NCBI RefSeq assembly: GCF_016864575.1
Contig: NZ_CP044126.1
Span: 1,377,501-1,441,500 of the forward strand
Direction: 5' to 3'
DNA length: 64,000 nucleotides
DNA from: Rhizobium sp. BG4
GTDB taxonomy: Bacteria; Pseudomonadota; Alphaproteobacteria; Rhizobiales; Rhizobiaceae
The translations under genes and the position numbers were made by a program. Positions 46,992 to 55,627 of the stretch are shown here, one piece after another. Each line of letters starts with the position of its first letter. Within the stretch, counting starts at the first letter, position 1. The notes beneath the pieces are model-generated. The model was not told the origin of the DNA. It was given only the letters and a program-made list of their open reading frames with translations, and did no database searches.

Positions 46992-48038
46992 ATGAAAGCA
47001 TCCTTCGTCTCATCATCCGCCATGCAAAGCACGCTCCGGCTGACGATCAGCCAGTCGCAGACCAAACTGCTGCAGGCATCGACGGAAGCAGCAACTGGCG
47101 TCTACAGCGATATCGGCGTGTCGCTCGGCTCGGGTGCCGCCAAGTCCGTCAACCTGACCAATGCCATCAGCCTCACCGATGCGCTGACGGCGAGCAACTC
47201 GATCGTCGGGCTGCGCATGGACGCGTCGCAGACGGCGCTCTCCAGCCTCAAGGATGCCGGCGATACGCTGGTCTCGAACCTGACGGCGCTGCAGGCCGGG
47301 CAGGATTCCACCAGCGTCGCGGTCGCCCTGCAGGCGGCCAACGACACGCTGTCGCAGCTGATCTCGACGGCCAATACCTCCGTCAACGGCGAGTTCGTCT
47401 TCGCCGGGACGAATATCGACGAAACGCCGCTGACCGACCAGTCGGCAACGGTGACGGCGGCGATCAGTTCAGCGCTCAACGACTATGCCACGAGCCTCGG
47501 CAAGCCGGTCAACGAGCTCTCCGGCGACGAGATCACCAGCTTCATCACCGGCACGATCGAGCCGATGTTCTCGGAAAGCGCCTGGACCGATCCGGCGAAC
47601 GGCTGGTCGTCGGCGTCAAGCAACAGCATGACGAGCCGCATCAGCGAGAACGAGACGATCTCGTCTTCGACCAGCGCCAATTCGGAGGGAATGCGCTACC
47701 TCGCGCTCGCCTCCGTCGTCATTTCCTCGCTGTTCGGCCAGGATCTCGGCGCCGACGCCAAGAGCGCGGTGGCCTCCAAGGCGATCAGTTACGCCTCGCA
47801 GGCGACCAGCGGGATCGTCACGCAACAGAGCCAGCTCGGCCTGTCGCAGGAGCGGCTGGAGAAGGCGAACGACGCGCTCGATGCGCGCTCGACGCTCTAT
47901 CAGGGCAACCTCGTCGATCTGCAGGGCGTCGATGTCTATGAGGCCTCGACCCTCGTCAATCAGCTGCAGACGCAGCTGGAGACCGCCTATACGCTGGTCT
48001 CCAAGCTGCAGCAGCTGAGCCTCGTCAACTATCTCTGA
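46992..48038 (+). CDS. flgL: Flagellar hook-associated protein FlgL (HAP3)
   Basis: The 348-residue flagellin-like protein has a conserved N-terminus (SSAMQSTLRLTISQSQTKLLQASTEAATGVYSDIG) and C-terminal DLQGVDVYEASTLVNQLQTQLETAYTLVSKLQQLSLVNYL. It forms the last junction ring below the filament. It lies between flgK and flaF, with gaps of five and nine bases. Confidence 0.95.
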   Translation: MKASFVSSSAMQSTLRLTISQSQTKLLQASTEAATGVYSDIGVSLGSGAAKSVNLTNAISLTDALTASNSIVGLRMDASQTALSSLKDAGDTLVSNLTALQAGQDSTSVAVALQAANDTLSQLISTANTSVNGEFVFAGTNIDETPLTDQSATVTAAISSALNDYATSLGKPVNELSGDEITSFITGTIEPMFSESAWTDPANGWSSASSNSMTSRISENETISSSTSANSEGMRYLALASVVISSLFGQDLGADAKSAVASKAISYASQATSGIVTQQSQLGLSQERLEKANDALDARSTLYQGNLVDLQGVDVYEASTLVNQLQTQLETAYTLVSKLQQLSLVNYL

Positions 48039-48047
48039 GAGGCGCTG

Positions 48048-48431
48048 ATGAGCCTGCCGAAACCCCGAACCTCGATCCTGGACGCGGCACGCTCGATGAC
48101 GTCGCGCCAGGCCTATATGACCGAACTCTCCTTCCAGCTCGCCTCCAATATCGTCGATACCATCCCCTTCATCGGTACCAAGCGCGACGCAAAGCAGGAG
48201 CGGGCCTGGCCGCGTTCCGGCATCTTCACCGACGATGGCGTCGAGATGGCGGAGACGCCGCAGGAGATCTTCGACCTCTGCGAATTGCTGGCCGAGAACA
48301 TCCAGCTCGGCCAGACCTTCGATGTCTTCCAGGTTTTCCACAAGATCGCGCGGCTCGACCGGCTGATCGACTGGAGCGGCGAGGGGCTGCAGGGCGGCGG
48401 CGGCAGCACCGAAAATAGCACCGTTCACTGA
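48048..48431 (+). CDS. flaF: Flagellar biosynthesis regulator FlaF
   Basis: The 127-residue protein matches the alphaproteobacterial FlaF family: ARSMTSRQAYMTELSFQLASN near the N-terminus and LAENIQLGQTFDVFQVFHKIARLDRLIDWSG near the end. FlaF acts with FlbT in controlling flagellin production in rhizobia and Caulobacter. In the usual rhizobial order flbT, flgD and fliQ come next; here they do not. Confidence 0.88.
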   Translation: MSLPKPRTSILDAARSMTSRQAYMTELSFQLASNIVDTIPFIGTKRDAKQERAWPRSGIFTDDGVEMAETPQEIFDLCELLAENIQLGQTFDVFQVFHKIARLDRLIDWSGEGLQGGGGSTENSTVH

Positions 48432-48494
48432 TGGCGGCGCGCCTGTTATGTCCTTGTTTCAGCAAGAGATGATATCCGGCGCGTCGGCTGAAGG

Positions 48495-48535
48495 CCGGCC
48501 GGAGGGGTGTCTTAGCGGTGCGTCCCTCCGGCCGG
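48495..48535. terminator. Long inverted repeat after flaF
   Basis: Perfect twelve-base arms CCGGCCGGAGGG and CCCTCCGGCCGG enclose a 17-base loop, 64 bases after the flaF stop. It lacks a clear T run, so it could be an inefficient terminator or a recombination-prone repeat marking the edge of the flagellar block. Confidence 0.5.
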
Positions 48536-48665
48536 TTATGGCCTTATTGGCAGCCTTTCCGGCCAGGGCCGGGGCGTTGCGGCAGCGCATGGTTTCGCTT
48601 ACGGCATATCGATGGCCGTCAGCCCGTTACAGTGGTCGGCGGCCTTGCTAGACCGGGTATATCCG

Positions 48666-49520
48666 ATGCCGACGCCGCGCGCGAAACGTCCGTTCTCCGA
48701 GGAGAACCTGCAGGCCATGTTGATCCGCGTGCTCCGGCCGCTGGTCAAGCTTGCCCTGTCGTCCGGGCTCGGCTTTCCGGCTTTTTCGGCGGTGCTGAGA
48801 AGGCTTTACATCGAAGTGGCGGAAAATGACTTTGCGCTTGCCAACAAGCAGCAGACGGATAGCCGCATCTCGCTTCTGACCGGCATCCACCGCAAGGATG
48901 TCAGCCGCCTGCGCGGTGAGCCGCTCTCCGAGGCGGCGCTGCCGCCGGCGGTCTCGCAGACCGGCCGTGTCATTGCTCGCTGGCTCGCCGACCCGACCTA
49001 TTGCGACGAAAACGGCAAGCCGCTGCCGCTGCCGCGTACCGCGCCCGACGATGCCCCGTCCTTCGAGCGGCTCGTCACCGAGGTGACGCGTGACGTGCAC
49101 CCGCGCGCCGTGCTGGACGAATGGCTCGACCGCGGCACCGCATTAATCGACGCCGAGGGCCGGGTGACGCTCGATGTCGCCTCCGTGGTGCCAAGCGCTG
49201 CCGACGATGCCCGCCGCCACTATTTCACCCGCAACCTGCATGACCACGCGCTTGCGGCCGTCACCAACGTCCTGAGCGACAGCCCGCCGCATCTGGAGCG
49301 CGCTGTTCACTACGACCGGATTTCGCCGGAGCTTGCCGCGCGTCTCGACGGTATGGCGCGGGAAGAGACGATGGCGATGCTCCTGAAGCTCAACAAGATC
49401 GCCCACCAACTGGTGCAGCAGGATCCGGGCGGCGACGGCCGCTGGATCACCGGCGTCTACGTGATGAACGAGACCGTCGCGCCTGATGCCTCCACCGGAG
49501 CCGGGGAGGGCAAGCCATGA
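48666..49520 (+). CDS. DUF6502-family protein
   Basis: The 284-residue cytoplasmic protein begins MPTPRAKRPFSEENLQAMLIRVLRPLVKLALSSGLGFPAF and contains SRISLLTGIHRKDVSRLRGE (about 55-74), which resembles a helix-turn-helix segment, so DNA binding is possible. ATG 48666 is chosen over an upstream in-frame start. Its last four bases overlap the start of the next gene (ATGA), and DUF6502 with DUF5666 genes are often paired. No function is assigned. Confidence 0.82.
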   Translation: MPTPRAKRPFSEENLQAMLIRVLRPLVKLALSSGLGFPAFSAVLRRLYIEVAENDFALANKQQTDSRISLLTGIHRKDVSRLRGEPLSEAALPPAVSQTGRVIARWLADPTYCDENGKPLPLPRTAPDDAPSFERLVTEVTRDVHPRAVLDEWLDRGTALIDAEGRVTLDVASVVPSAADDARRHYFTRNLHDHALAAVTNVLSDSPPHLERAVHYDRISPELAARLDGMAREETMAMLLKLNKIAHQLVQQDPGGDGRWITGVYVMNETVAPDASTGAGEGKP

Positions 49521-50692
49521 CGCCTCCCATGCTTTCCAGACGCCAGCTCCTGCTCGGCAGCGTCGCGCTGCAGCTTTTCGGCGCCCTGCCTGTCGACGCC
49601 CGTGGCAAGAGCGGCGGCAGCAATAGCGGCAACGGCGACCATGGCATCGGCGGCTCCGGCCTTTCCGTTCATGGCGGCGAGAACGAGGACCACGGCATCG
49701 GCGGTACGGGCATCGTCGGCACGATCCAGGGCTTCGGCTCGATCATCGTCAACGACGTCCACATCCCCTTTACCCGCAGGACGCCCGTCACGATCGACGG
49801 CAAGCGGGTTTCGACACGGGAGATGCAGATCGGCCATGTCGTGCGCGTCCTCCTCGACGGACGCCGGGCACGGCGGATCAGCATCACCAGCGAGGTGCAG
49901 GGCCGCATCGACCGGATCGGCTCCCGGAGCCTATCGATCCTGCATCAGCGGGTTGCGACCCACGGGCTCGACACGGGTTCGCTGAAGGTCGGCGATGTCG
50001 TTGCGGTCTTCGGCATCCGCAAGCCTGACGGCAAGATCGTCGCGCGGCGGATCGAGCCACGCCCGGCGGGTGCTGGACAGCATGTGCGCGGTGTCGCCGA
50101 GCCGAGAGGCGCCGGCGTTGCGATCGGCGGTCTTTCACTCGGGCCGCGCTACTTCGGGATTGTTGGCCGTCCGGCCCTGGTGCGCTTCCAGACTATAGCC
50201 GGCTTGACGGCTGTCTCGACGGTCGCCGTCGAGCCTCTTGTTCCGGGGCTGAAACGCGGCATCGTCAATGTCGAGACCTATGGCCGGCAGGGCAGCAGTT
50301 CGCTCGTGCTCGGGATCGGCCGTTTCCCGCCGCGCGGGCCGATGCGCTTCGGTCCCGGTGGCCATGCCTTTGCCGATATCGCCGTGCGCGATGGCGGGCG
50401 GCTGATGGATCCCCGCAACGGCATGCGGACCGATTTCGGTCCTTCCGGAGGTCCGGGTCCGAATGGTCAACCCGGTGGTCCGCCGCCTGACGGGCGCCCC
50501 TTCGACGGTTCGCAGTTCAATGGCCCTGGTTTCGGACCTGGACCCGGTAGCGGCCCACCGCCTGGTGGTCCGCCTCCGGGTGGCCCCCCGCCGGGCAGTG
50601 TCGGTCATCCCCCGGGCGGTTTTGGCGGACCCGGTGGCTTCGGCGGGCCGGGCGGTCCGCCGTCAGGCCCCCCTGGACCAGCGCCTGATTGA
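49517..50692 (+). CDS. DUF5666-domain exported protein with Pro/Gly-rich tail
   Basis: The 391-residue protein has a twin-arginine-like signal (SRRQLLLGSVALQLFGALPVDARG), two GDHGIGG/EDHGIGG repeats, then beta-rich DUF5666 units (GTIQGFGSIIVNDVHIPF..., EVQGRIDRIGSRSLSIL...). The last 85 residues are a low-complexity Pro/Gly tail with PPPGG repeats. It overlaps the DUF6502 gene by four bases. It is probably folded before export and exposed outside the cytoplasm. Function is unknown. Confidence 0.85.
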   Translation: MTPPMLSRRQLLLGSVALQLFGALPVDARGKSGGSNSGNGDHGIGGSGLSVHGGENEDHGIGGTGIVGTIQGFGSIIVNDVHIPFTRRTPVTIDGKRVSTREMQIGHVVRVLLDGRRARRISITSEVQGRIDRIGSRSLSILHQRVATHGLDTGSLKVGDVVAVFGIRKPDGKIVARRIEPRPAGAGQHVRGVAEPRGAGVAIGGLSLGPRYFGIVGRPALVRFQTIAGLTAVSTVAVEPLVPGLKRGIVNVETYGRQGSSSLVLGIGRFPPRGPMRFGPGGHAFADIAVRDGGRLMDPRNGMRTDFGPSGGPGPNGQPGGPPPDGRPFDGSQFNGPGFGPGPGSGPPPGGPPPGGPPPGSVGHPPGGFGGPGGFGGPGGPPSGPPGPAPD

Positions 50693-50723
50693 GGCGCTTG
50701 CGGAAGCGTCTGCTAATTGACAT

Positions 50724-50740
50724 ATGGGAAAAATTCCCAT
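50724..50740. promoter_or_regulatory. Palindrome between DUF5666 gene and arsR-like gene
   Basis: Perfect seven-base arms ATGGGAA and TTCCCAT with an AAA spacer lie about 30 bases after the DUF5666 stop and 140 before the ArsR-type gene. It could be an operator; no T run makes a terminator less likely. Confidence 0.35.
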
Positions 50741-50790
50741 TTATTAGGGATGCGATTCTGAAATGCTTGCTTTGCCGCGGCAGCAGTCGC

Positions 50791-50841
50791 CGGCCGTCCA
50801 CCTGCGCAACCCCAAGCTGGTAGACGGCCGCCCCGTTTTTT
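50791..50841 (+). terminator. Rho-independent terminator before the ArsR-type gene
   Basis: CGGCCGTC (50791-50798) pairs with GACGGCCG (50823-50830), followed by CCCCGTTTTTT. The loop is 24 bases. It would end transcripts from the DUF6502/DUF5666 pair. Confidence 0.65.
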
Positions 50842-50883
50842 CATGCGTTTGTTTCAATCAACCGTTGACGGATGCGATTGCCG

Positions 50884-51195
50884 ATGGCCGATCGAGAAAT
50901 GATCCAGGCGTATGCCATGCGTTTGCTGGCAATGGGTAACCCCAAGCGACTGGAAATCCTGGCGATCCTCAACGAAGAAGAGATGAGTGTCTGCGATCTG
51001 GCGGAACAGCTCGGCATGGGCCAGTCGTCGCTGTCGCAGCATCTGGCCCGGTTGCGGCAGGCCGATCTCGTCACCACACGCCGCGAGGGGCAGCTGATCT
51101 TCTACCGCTCGGCCCGTCCCTGCCTTCTGGAATTGCTCAAGAATTTGTCCCGGCAGTTTTCCGCCCCGCGCACAGCGCCGGCCGTTCGACGATAG
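50884..51195 (+). CDS. ArsR-family transcriptional regulator
   Basis: The protein of about 103 residues has the ArsR winged helix: AMRLLAMGNPKRLEILAILNEEEMSVCDLAEQLGMGQSSLSQHLARLRQADLVTTRREGQLIFYRS. The metal-type CxC motif of ArsR/SmtB is absent; one Cys lies in SVCDLAE, so it may sense something other than metals. Start 50884 or an in-frame ATG at 50872 are both possible and neither has a strong ribosome site. A short gene follows nine bases later. Confidence 0.9.
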   Translation: MADREMIQAYAMRLLAMGNPKRLEILAILNEEEMSVCDLAEQLGMGQSSLSQHLARLRQADLVTTRREGQLIFYRSARPCLLELLKNLSRQFSAPRTAPAVRR

Positions 51196-51203
51196 GATCC
51201 ATC

Positions 51204-51452
51204 ATGCTGAGATTAGACGAGCAGCTTTACGGACAATATGACGAGATCCCGCCAGCGGTGGTCACCACCTGGGAGAACCGCGAGGCGATCCTGCAAATGA
51301 TGCAGGACGCGGCGGGTCTCAGTCAGCGGCTGCAGCGGCTCTGGGAACGCAGCGGCTCCGTCGGCCGCCTTTCGCAGGATCATACCGATGAGATGGCGCT
51401 GCTGCTCGCCCGGCTCGGCGATCTCGGCAGCGCCCTGCAGCGTCTGGATTGA
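51204..51452 (+). CDS. Small hypothetical protein, 82 residues
   Basis: The frame begins MLRLDEQLYGQYDEIPPAVV and ends in a heptad-like Leu-rich helix (DEMALLLARLGDLGSALQRLD), so it may be mainly helical and oligomeric. It lies nine bases after the ArsR-type gene and is probably co-transcribed. I do not recognise the family. Confidence 0.6.
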   Translation: MLRLDEQLYGQYDEIPPAVVTTWENREAILQMMQDAAGLSQRLQRLWERSGSVGRLSQDHTDEMALLLARLGDLGSALQRLD

Positions 51453-51502
51453 TTGCAGCGATGCCCCGTATAGGGCCATCGCTGACACGGGATCACCCGA
51501 TC

Positions 51503-52432
51503 TTACGGCACCTTGTTGCCGGCAGCGCGGAACAGGCGGTACCATTCTTCACGGGTCAGATCGACATCCGAACCTGCGACGCTTTCGCGAACACGCGCGG
51601 CCTTGGTGGTGCCGAGGACGACCTGGATATTGGCCGGATGACGGGTGATCCAGGCGACCGCGATACCGGTCGGCGTCACGCCGTATTTGGCGGCCAGTTC
51701 GTCGAGCACGTCGTTGAGCTCGGCAAAGTCCTTGCGGTCGCCTATGAAGACGCCGTCGAAGAAGCCCTTCTGGAAGGGCGACCATGCCTGCAGCATCATG
51801 CCGTTGAGGCGGGAATAATCGAGAAGGCCGACATCGCGCGAGATCGACTGGTCGAGACCGGCCATGTTGGCGGCGACGCCCTGGGCGATCAGATTGGCAT
51901 GGGTCATGCTGAGCTGGACCTGGTTGAACAGCAGCGGCTGCGTCACCGCGGTCTTCAGGAGCTCGATCTGGCCCGGCGTATGGTTGGAAACACCGAAATG
52001 CTTCACCTTGCCGGCCTTGTGCAGCGTCTCGAAGGCGTCGGCGACTTCTTCAGGCTCGACCAGCGTATCCGGGCGGTGGAGCAGCAGCACGTCGAGATAA
52101 TCGGTCTTCAGCGCGGCAAGCGAGCCGTCGACTGACTGCAGGATATGTTCGCGCGAAAAGTCGAACCAGCCGCGGCGAATGCCGACCTTGCTCTGGATGC
52201 TGATCCGCGAACGATCGGCCGCCGACAGTTTCACGGCCTCGCCGAAGCGCTTCTCGCAGCGGTGGCGCTCGCCGCCGTAGATGTCGGCATGGTCGATGAC
52301 GGTCACACCAGCCTCGACCGCGGCATCGAACAGCCCGCGGATTTCCGCATCGGTCATCTCGGCGATGCGCATCAGGCCGAGGATGACGCTGGAAACGCTG
52401 AGCGACGTGTTCTTGACAGTATAGGTTTTCAT
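51503..52432 (-). CDS. Aldo/keto reductase (YdhF-like)
   Basis: The 309-residue NADPH-dependent reductase has SSVILGLMRIAEM at the N-terminus, VIDHADIYGG with the catalytic Asp/Tyr (about 50-59), SKVGIRRG with the Lys, LLLHRPDTLVEPEEVADAF with the His, and GVSNHTPGQI. The order matches the E. coli YdhF group. The ATG at 52432 begins MKTYTVKN; a longer frame upstream is unlikely coding. It stands alone, so the physiological carbonyl substrate is unknown. Confidence 0.9.
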   Translation of the reverse strand: MKTYTVKNTSLSVSSVILGLMRIAEMTDAEIRGLFDAAVEAGVTVIDHADIYGGERHRCEKRFGEAVKLSAADRSRISIQSKVGIRRGWFDFSREHILQSVDGSLAALKTDYLDVLLLHRPDTLVEPEEVADAFETLHKAGKVKHFGVSNHTPGQIELLKTAVTQPLLFNQVQLSMTHANLIAQGVAANMAGLDQSISRDVGLLDYSRLNGMMLQAWSPFQKGFFDGVFIGDRKDFAELNDVLDELAAKYGVTPTGIAVAWITRHPANIQVVLGTTKAARVRESVAGSDVDLTREEWYRLFRAAGNKVP

Positions 52433-52814
52433 GAAATCTGGACCTCGTTGAGCATAGAGGGAACGACCGCAATCTATCGCGGCCAAAAACGAAAACTCTC
52501 CTCCGTCAGGACTGCCTCCCACAAGCGCCCTGACAAACGGCCGCTCCTGAAGCGCGCCCGCGACGTAGATAGCACCTCTGGCGGCGCGATCGAATCTTTT
52601 TATCGGGATGCCGAAGGGGAGGTTGCCGCGATCGCCAAGGCCGATCGGGGAATTCCACGCCACCACAAGCACTTGAAGAACTGCTCCCGCCATATTGACC
52701 TGCGGTAGCAGCAGACATTAAGACCATACTAACCATGGCGGCATGGGATCGACGAAGTGGCCCGCTTCTGAACACATTGCTGTGTCAGAGGCACTTTTGA
52801 AACTGGATGACTCC

Positions 52815-53192
52815 ATGACAGAAAAGCCGATTGCGCCGCTCCTTGCCTGCCTGATGTTCCTGCTGCCGCTGGCAGCGTGTTCGCATACCGAGCCGCTGGA
52901 AACCGTGGCGGTCACGTCTTCCGTGCCGAAGCCGGCTCCGATGACGGATCAGTCGGTTATCGCCGATACTGTCGGCAATGCGCCAGTCGGTGCGAGTACC
53001 CTGGCTTGGGCCAATCCTTCGACGGGCAGTGCCGGTGTTATCGAAAAGATCGACGCTGCAGGCGATGGTCCGGACGGATGCCGGCGGTTCGTGACGAGCA
53101 GCCAAAGCCTGGAAGGCACGACGCGATTCGACGGTGTTGCCTGCCCCGCCGATGGTTCCTGGAAGGTAACCGGGGCGCCGGGATTGCACTGA
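52815..53192 (+). CDS. Small surface lipoprotein, RT0821/Lpp0805-like
   Basis: The 125-residue protein has a lipoprotein signal peptide with lipobox LAAC (Cys at about 22), a Pro/Ser/Thr linker, and a compact C-terminal half ASTLAWANPSTGSAG...CRRFVTSS...FDGVACPADGSWKV resembling the rickettsial-type surface antigen family. It should be attached to a membrane facing the periplasm. Two Cys residues in the mature part could form a disulfide. It converges with the MFS gene. Confidence 0.72.
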   Translation: MTEKPIAPLLACLMFLLPLAACSHTEPLETVAVTSSVPKPAPMTDQSVIADTVGNAPVGASTLAWANPSTGSAGVIEKIDAAGDGPDGCRRFVTSSQSLEGTTRFDGVACPADGSWKVTGAPGLH

Positions 53193-53219
53193 TCCCCGAC
53201 GCCACCGCTCCGGCGCTGT

Positions 53220-54602
53220 TTACGCTTTCCCCGCCACTTCATACCGTCCACGGCTGAGGCTCACCACACTTGCCACGGCAGCGCAGGCGCTGGCCGTGAG
53301 GATTGCCGTTTCGAGCGCAATCGATATCGGCAGCAGCGTGAAGATGATCGACATCGAAATCCCGCCCAAGGTCTGACCGAGTAGCCGTGCCGTGCCCTGC
53401 ATGGCGCCAGCCGCGCCGCTCCGGGCCTTCGGTGCCGACAACAGCAGGATCCGGTTGTTCGGGGTCTGAAACAATCCGAAGCCGAAGCCCGAAATCACAG
53501 TGCCCGTCAGGAACGCGATGGCATGCGGGTCCGATGGCGCAAAGCCGATGATCAGAAGACCGAACGCCAGAAGAGTCCCGCCGGTGGCGCAGAGCCAGGC
53601 CGTCTTGACGCGGTTGGCGAGGCGGCCGGAGATCGGCGCGATGATGGCGGTCGCGATCGGCCAGGGCATCATGTAGAGGCCGGCGAGAACCGGGGACATC
53701 CGATAGCTGTGCTGCAGGTAGAAGGGCAGGGCGATGTAGCTCAGCATCTGTCCGCTGAAGCAGCAGACCGAGGCGATGACCGCGACCCGGAAAGCCGGTT
53801 CCGCCAGAAGATCGGTCGGGATGATCGGCGTGCGGCTTCCGCGTTCGAGACGTAGCAAGGCGGCGAGGCAGGCGAGTGCAGCGGCGATCAGGGCGACACC
53901 GGTAACCGGCGCGGTGGCGATCCGTTCGGTGCCGCAGAAGAACAGGATGAACATCAGCGTGTTCACGAGCAGCGCCCTGGTGTTCAGCTGGCGATCGGCG
54001 CGCTCCATCTTCCCAAGCAACCGCCCACCGATCAGAACGATAGCGCCGAGCGGCAGGTTGACGGCAAAGAGCCACGGCCATTGCGTCACGGAGAGGATCG
54101 CACCGGCAATGCCGGGGCCGGCAGCCGCCGAGATGGCGATAACCATGGCGTTGACGCCGATGATCGGCCCAAGCGATCGTTCGGGCACGACAGCGCGCAG
54201 GTTCATCATCGCAAGCGCCATGATCGCGCCGCCGCCGAGCCCCTGCGCGAAACGGGCAACGACCAGAACGGGCAGATTGCCGGCAAGGGCGCAGGCCGCC
54301 GAGGCTGCGGTAAACAGCGCGACACCGGCGAGGAAGACCCGCCGGGCGCCGTAGATTTCTCCGAGCGCCCCGCAGGGCAGAATGGCGACAAGCACGGCCA
54401 GCTGATAGGCCGAAACGACCCAGACGGTGCTGCCAGCATCGGCCTGCATCGAGAGCGCGATTGACGGCAGGGCGACATTGGCGATCGCGCCGTCGAGGAC
54501 GACGAGAACGATGGTCGACAGGATCAGCGCGACGGCAATCCGGCTGCGCGCCGACTTCAGGCCGGGCTCATCGGCGACGGGCATTGTTGAAGCGAGGGAC
54601 AT
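53220..54602 (-). CDS. MFS transporter, drug:H+ antiporter-2 (14-span) type
   Basis: The protein of 460 residues has about 14 hydrophobic spans and motif A-like GALGEIYGARRVFLAGVALF (about 83-102), plus GPGIAGAIL (motif C, about 155). WPWLFAVNLPLGAIVL is typical of EmrB/QacA-like exporters. GGGAG precedes the ATG at 54602. It is divergently transcribed from a LysR gene, the usual arrangement for a regulated efflux pump. Confidence 0.9.
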   Translation of the reverse strand: MSLASTMPVADEPGLKSARSRIAVALILSTIVLVVLDGAIANVALPSIALSMQADAGSTVWVVSAYQLAVLVAILPCGALGEIYGARRVFLAGVALFTAASAACALAGNLPVLVVARFAQGLGGGAIMALAMMNLRAVVPERSLGPIIGVNAMVIAISAAAGPGIAGAILSVTQWPWLFAVNLPLGAIVLIGGRLLGKMERADRQLNTRALLVNTLMFILFFCGTERIATAPVTGVALIAAALACLAALLRLERGSRTPIIPTDLLAEPAFRVAVIASVCCFSGQMLSYIALPFYLQHSYRMSPVLAGLYMMPWPIATAIIAPISGRLANRVKTAWLCATGGTLLAFGLLIIGFAPSDPHAIAFLTGTVISGFGFGLFQTPNNRILLLSAPKARSGAAGAMQGTARLLGQTLGGISMSIIFTLLPISIALETAILTASACAAVASVVSLSRGRYEVAGKA

Positions 54603-54652
54603 CAGGACACTCCCTTTGGTTTCCATGCCCGATAGCTACGCTCTGCAGACGA

Positions 54653-54669
54653 GTTGCGCCAGACGCAAC
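54653..54669. promoter_or_regulatory. LysR-type box between MFS and lysR genes
   Basis: GTTGCG and CGCAAC arms with a five-base spacer form a perfect dyad that contains the LysR T-N11-A pattern (T 54655, A 54667). It lies midway in the divergent 117-base gap, as expected for the activator site. Confidence 0.6.
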
Positions 54670-54719
54670 GAAGTAAAAGTACCGTTGCATCAAACGCCAT
54701 TCATCGATATCGTCCAGCC

Positions 54720-55619
54720 ATGACGGAAGTCGATCTCAATCTGCTGGTCGCCCTGGATGCCCTGCTGCAGGAGCAGAGCGTCTCGGCCGCCGCACGCCGG
54801 ATGAACCTCAGCACCTCCGCAATGAGCAGAACGCTGTCGCGCCTGCGAACCGCGCTGCGCGATCCGATCCTGGTGCCCGCCGGGCGCGGCATGGTTGCCA
54901 CCCCGCATGCTCTCGCCATCGCCGCAGACGTCCATGCGCTGAGAGAGGCTGTGGTCAGGGTGCTGAGCCCGGCGGCAACGCTTGATATCCGCGAGATCAG
55001 CCGCGACTTCACCATCCGCGCCAACGAGGCCTTCGTGCTTCTCTACGCCGCGACCTTGAGCGCTGCCGTCGCCGGTGCTGCGCCGGGCATCCGCCTTCGC
55101 TTCGCGCCGCGATCGGACAAGGATGTGCACCCCTTGCGAGAGGCGGCCGTCGATCTCGATATCGGGGTCTTGCCCGCCGATGCCGGCGAGCTGCGCTGCC
55201 AGACGCTGTTTGAGGACCGCTATGTCGGTGTTGCCAGACACGGCCACCCCATTCTTGACGCGGGCAAGCTGACTGTCGGTGCCTATGCCGCCTGCGGCCA
55301 TGTCGTCTTCTCCCCACAGGCCGATTTTGCCGGTCCTGTCGACAGGGCCTTGGCAGAGCTTGGCGCCCACCGCGAGGTCAAGCTGATCGTCCCGAGCTTT
55401 CCAGCGGTAATTGCCGTCGCGTCGACATCGGATCTGATCGGTTCGATCCCGAAATCCTACCTGAGACCGGCCGCCGTCGACCAGATCGCGACGTTCGACC
55501 TGCCCTTTGTCATGCCGGGTTTCGATATCGTGCAGGCCTGGCATCCGCGGATGGATGCCGATCCCGTCCATCGCTGGCTGCGGGCGTTGATCTTCGAGAC
55601 GTTCCGCTCGATGGGCTGA
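54720..55619 (+). CDS. LysR-family transcriptional regulator
   Basis: The 299-residue protein begins MTEVDLNLLVALDALLQEQSVSAAARRMNLSTSAMSRTLSRLRTAL, a NodD/PcpR-like LysR N-terminus. The effector domain follows (DFTIRANEAFVLLYAATLSAAVAGAAPGIRLRFAP). ATG 54720 is chosen because the family begins right there. It probably controls the divergent MFS exporter through the dyad at 54653. Confidence 0.92.
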   Translation: MTEVDLNLLVALDALLQEQSVSAAARRMNLSTSAMSRTLSRLRTALRDPILVPAGRGMVATPHALAIAADVHALREAVVRVLSPAATLDIREISRDFTIRANEAFVLLYAATLSAAVAGAAPGIRLRFAPRSDKDVHPLREAAVDLDIGVLPADAGELRCQTLFEDRYVGVARHGHPILDAGKLTVGAYAACGHVVFSPQADFAGPVDRALAELGAHREVKLIVPSFPAVIAVASTSDLIGSIPKSYLRPAAVDQIATFDLPFVMPGFDIVQAWHPRMDADPVHRWLRALIFETFRSMG

Positions 55620-55627
55620 TCGCCCGG

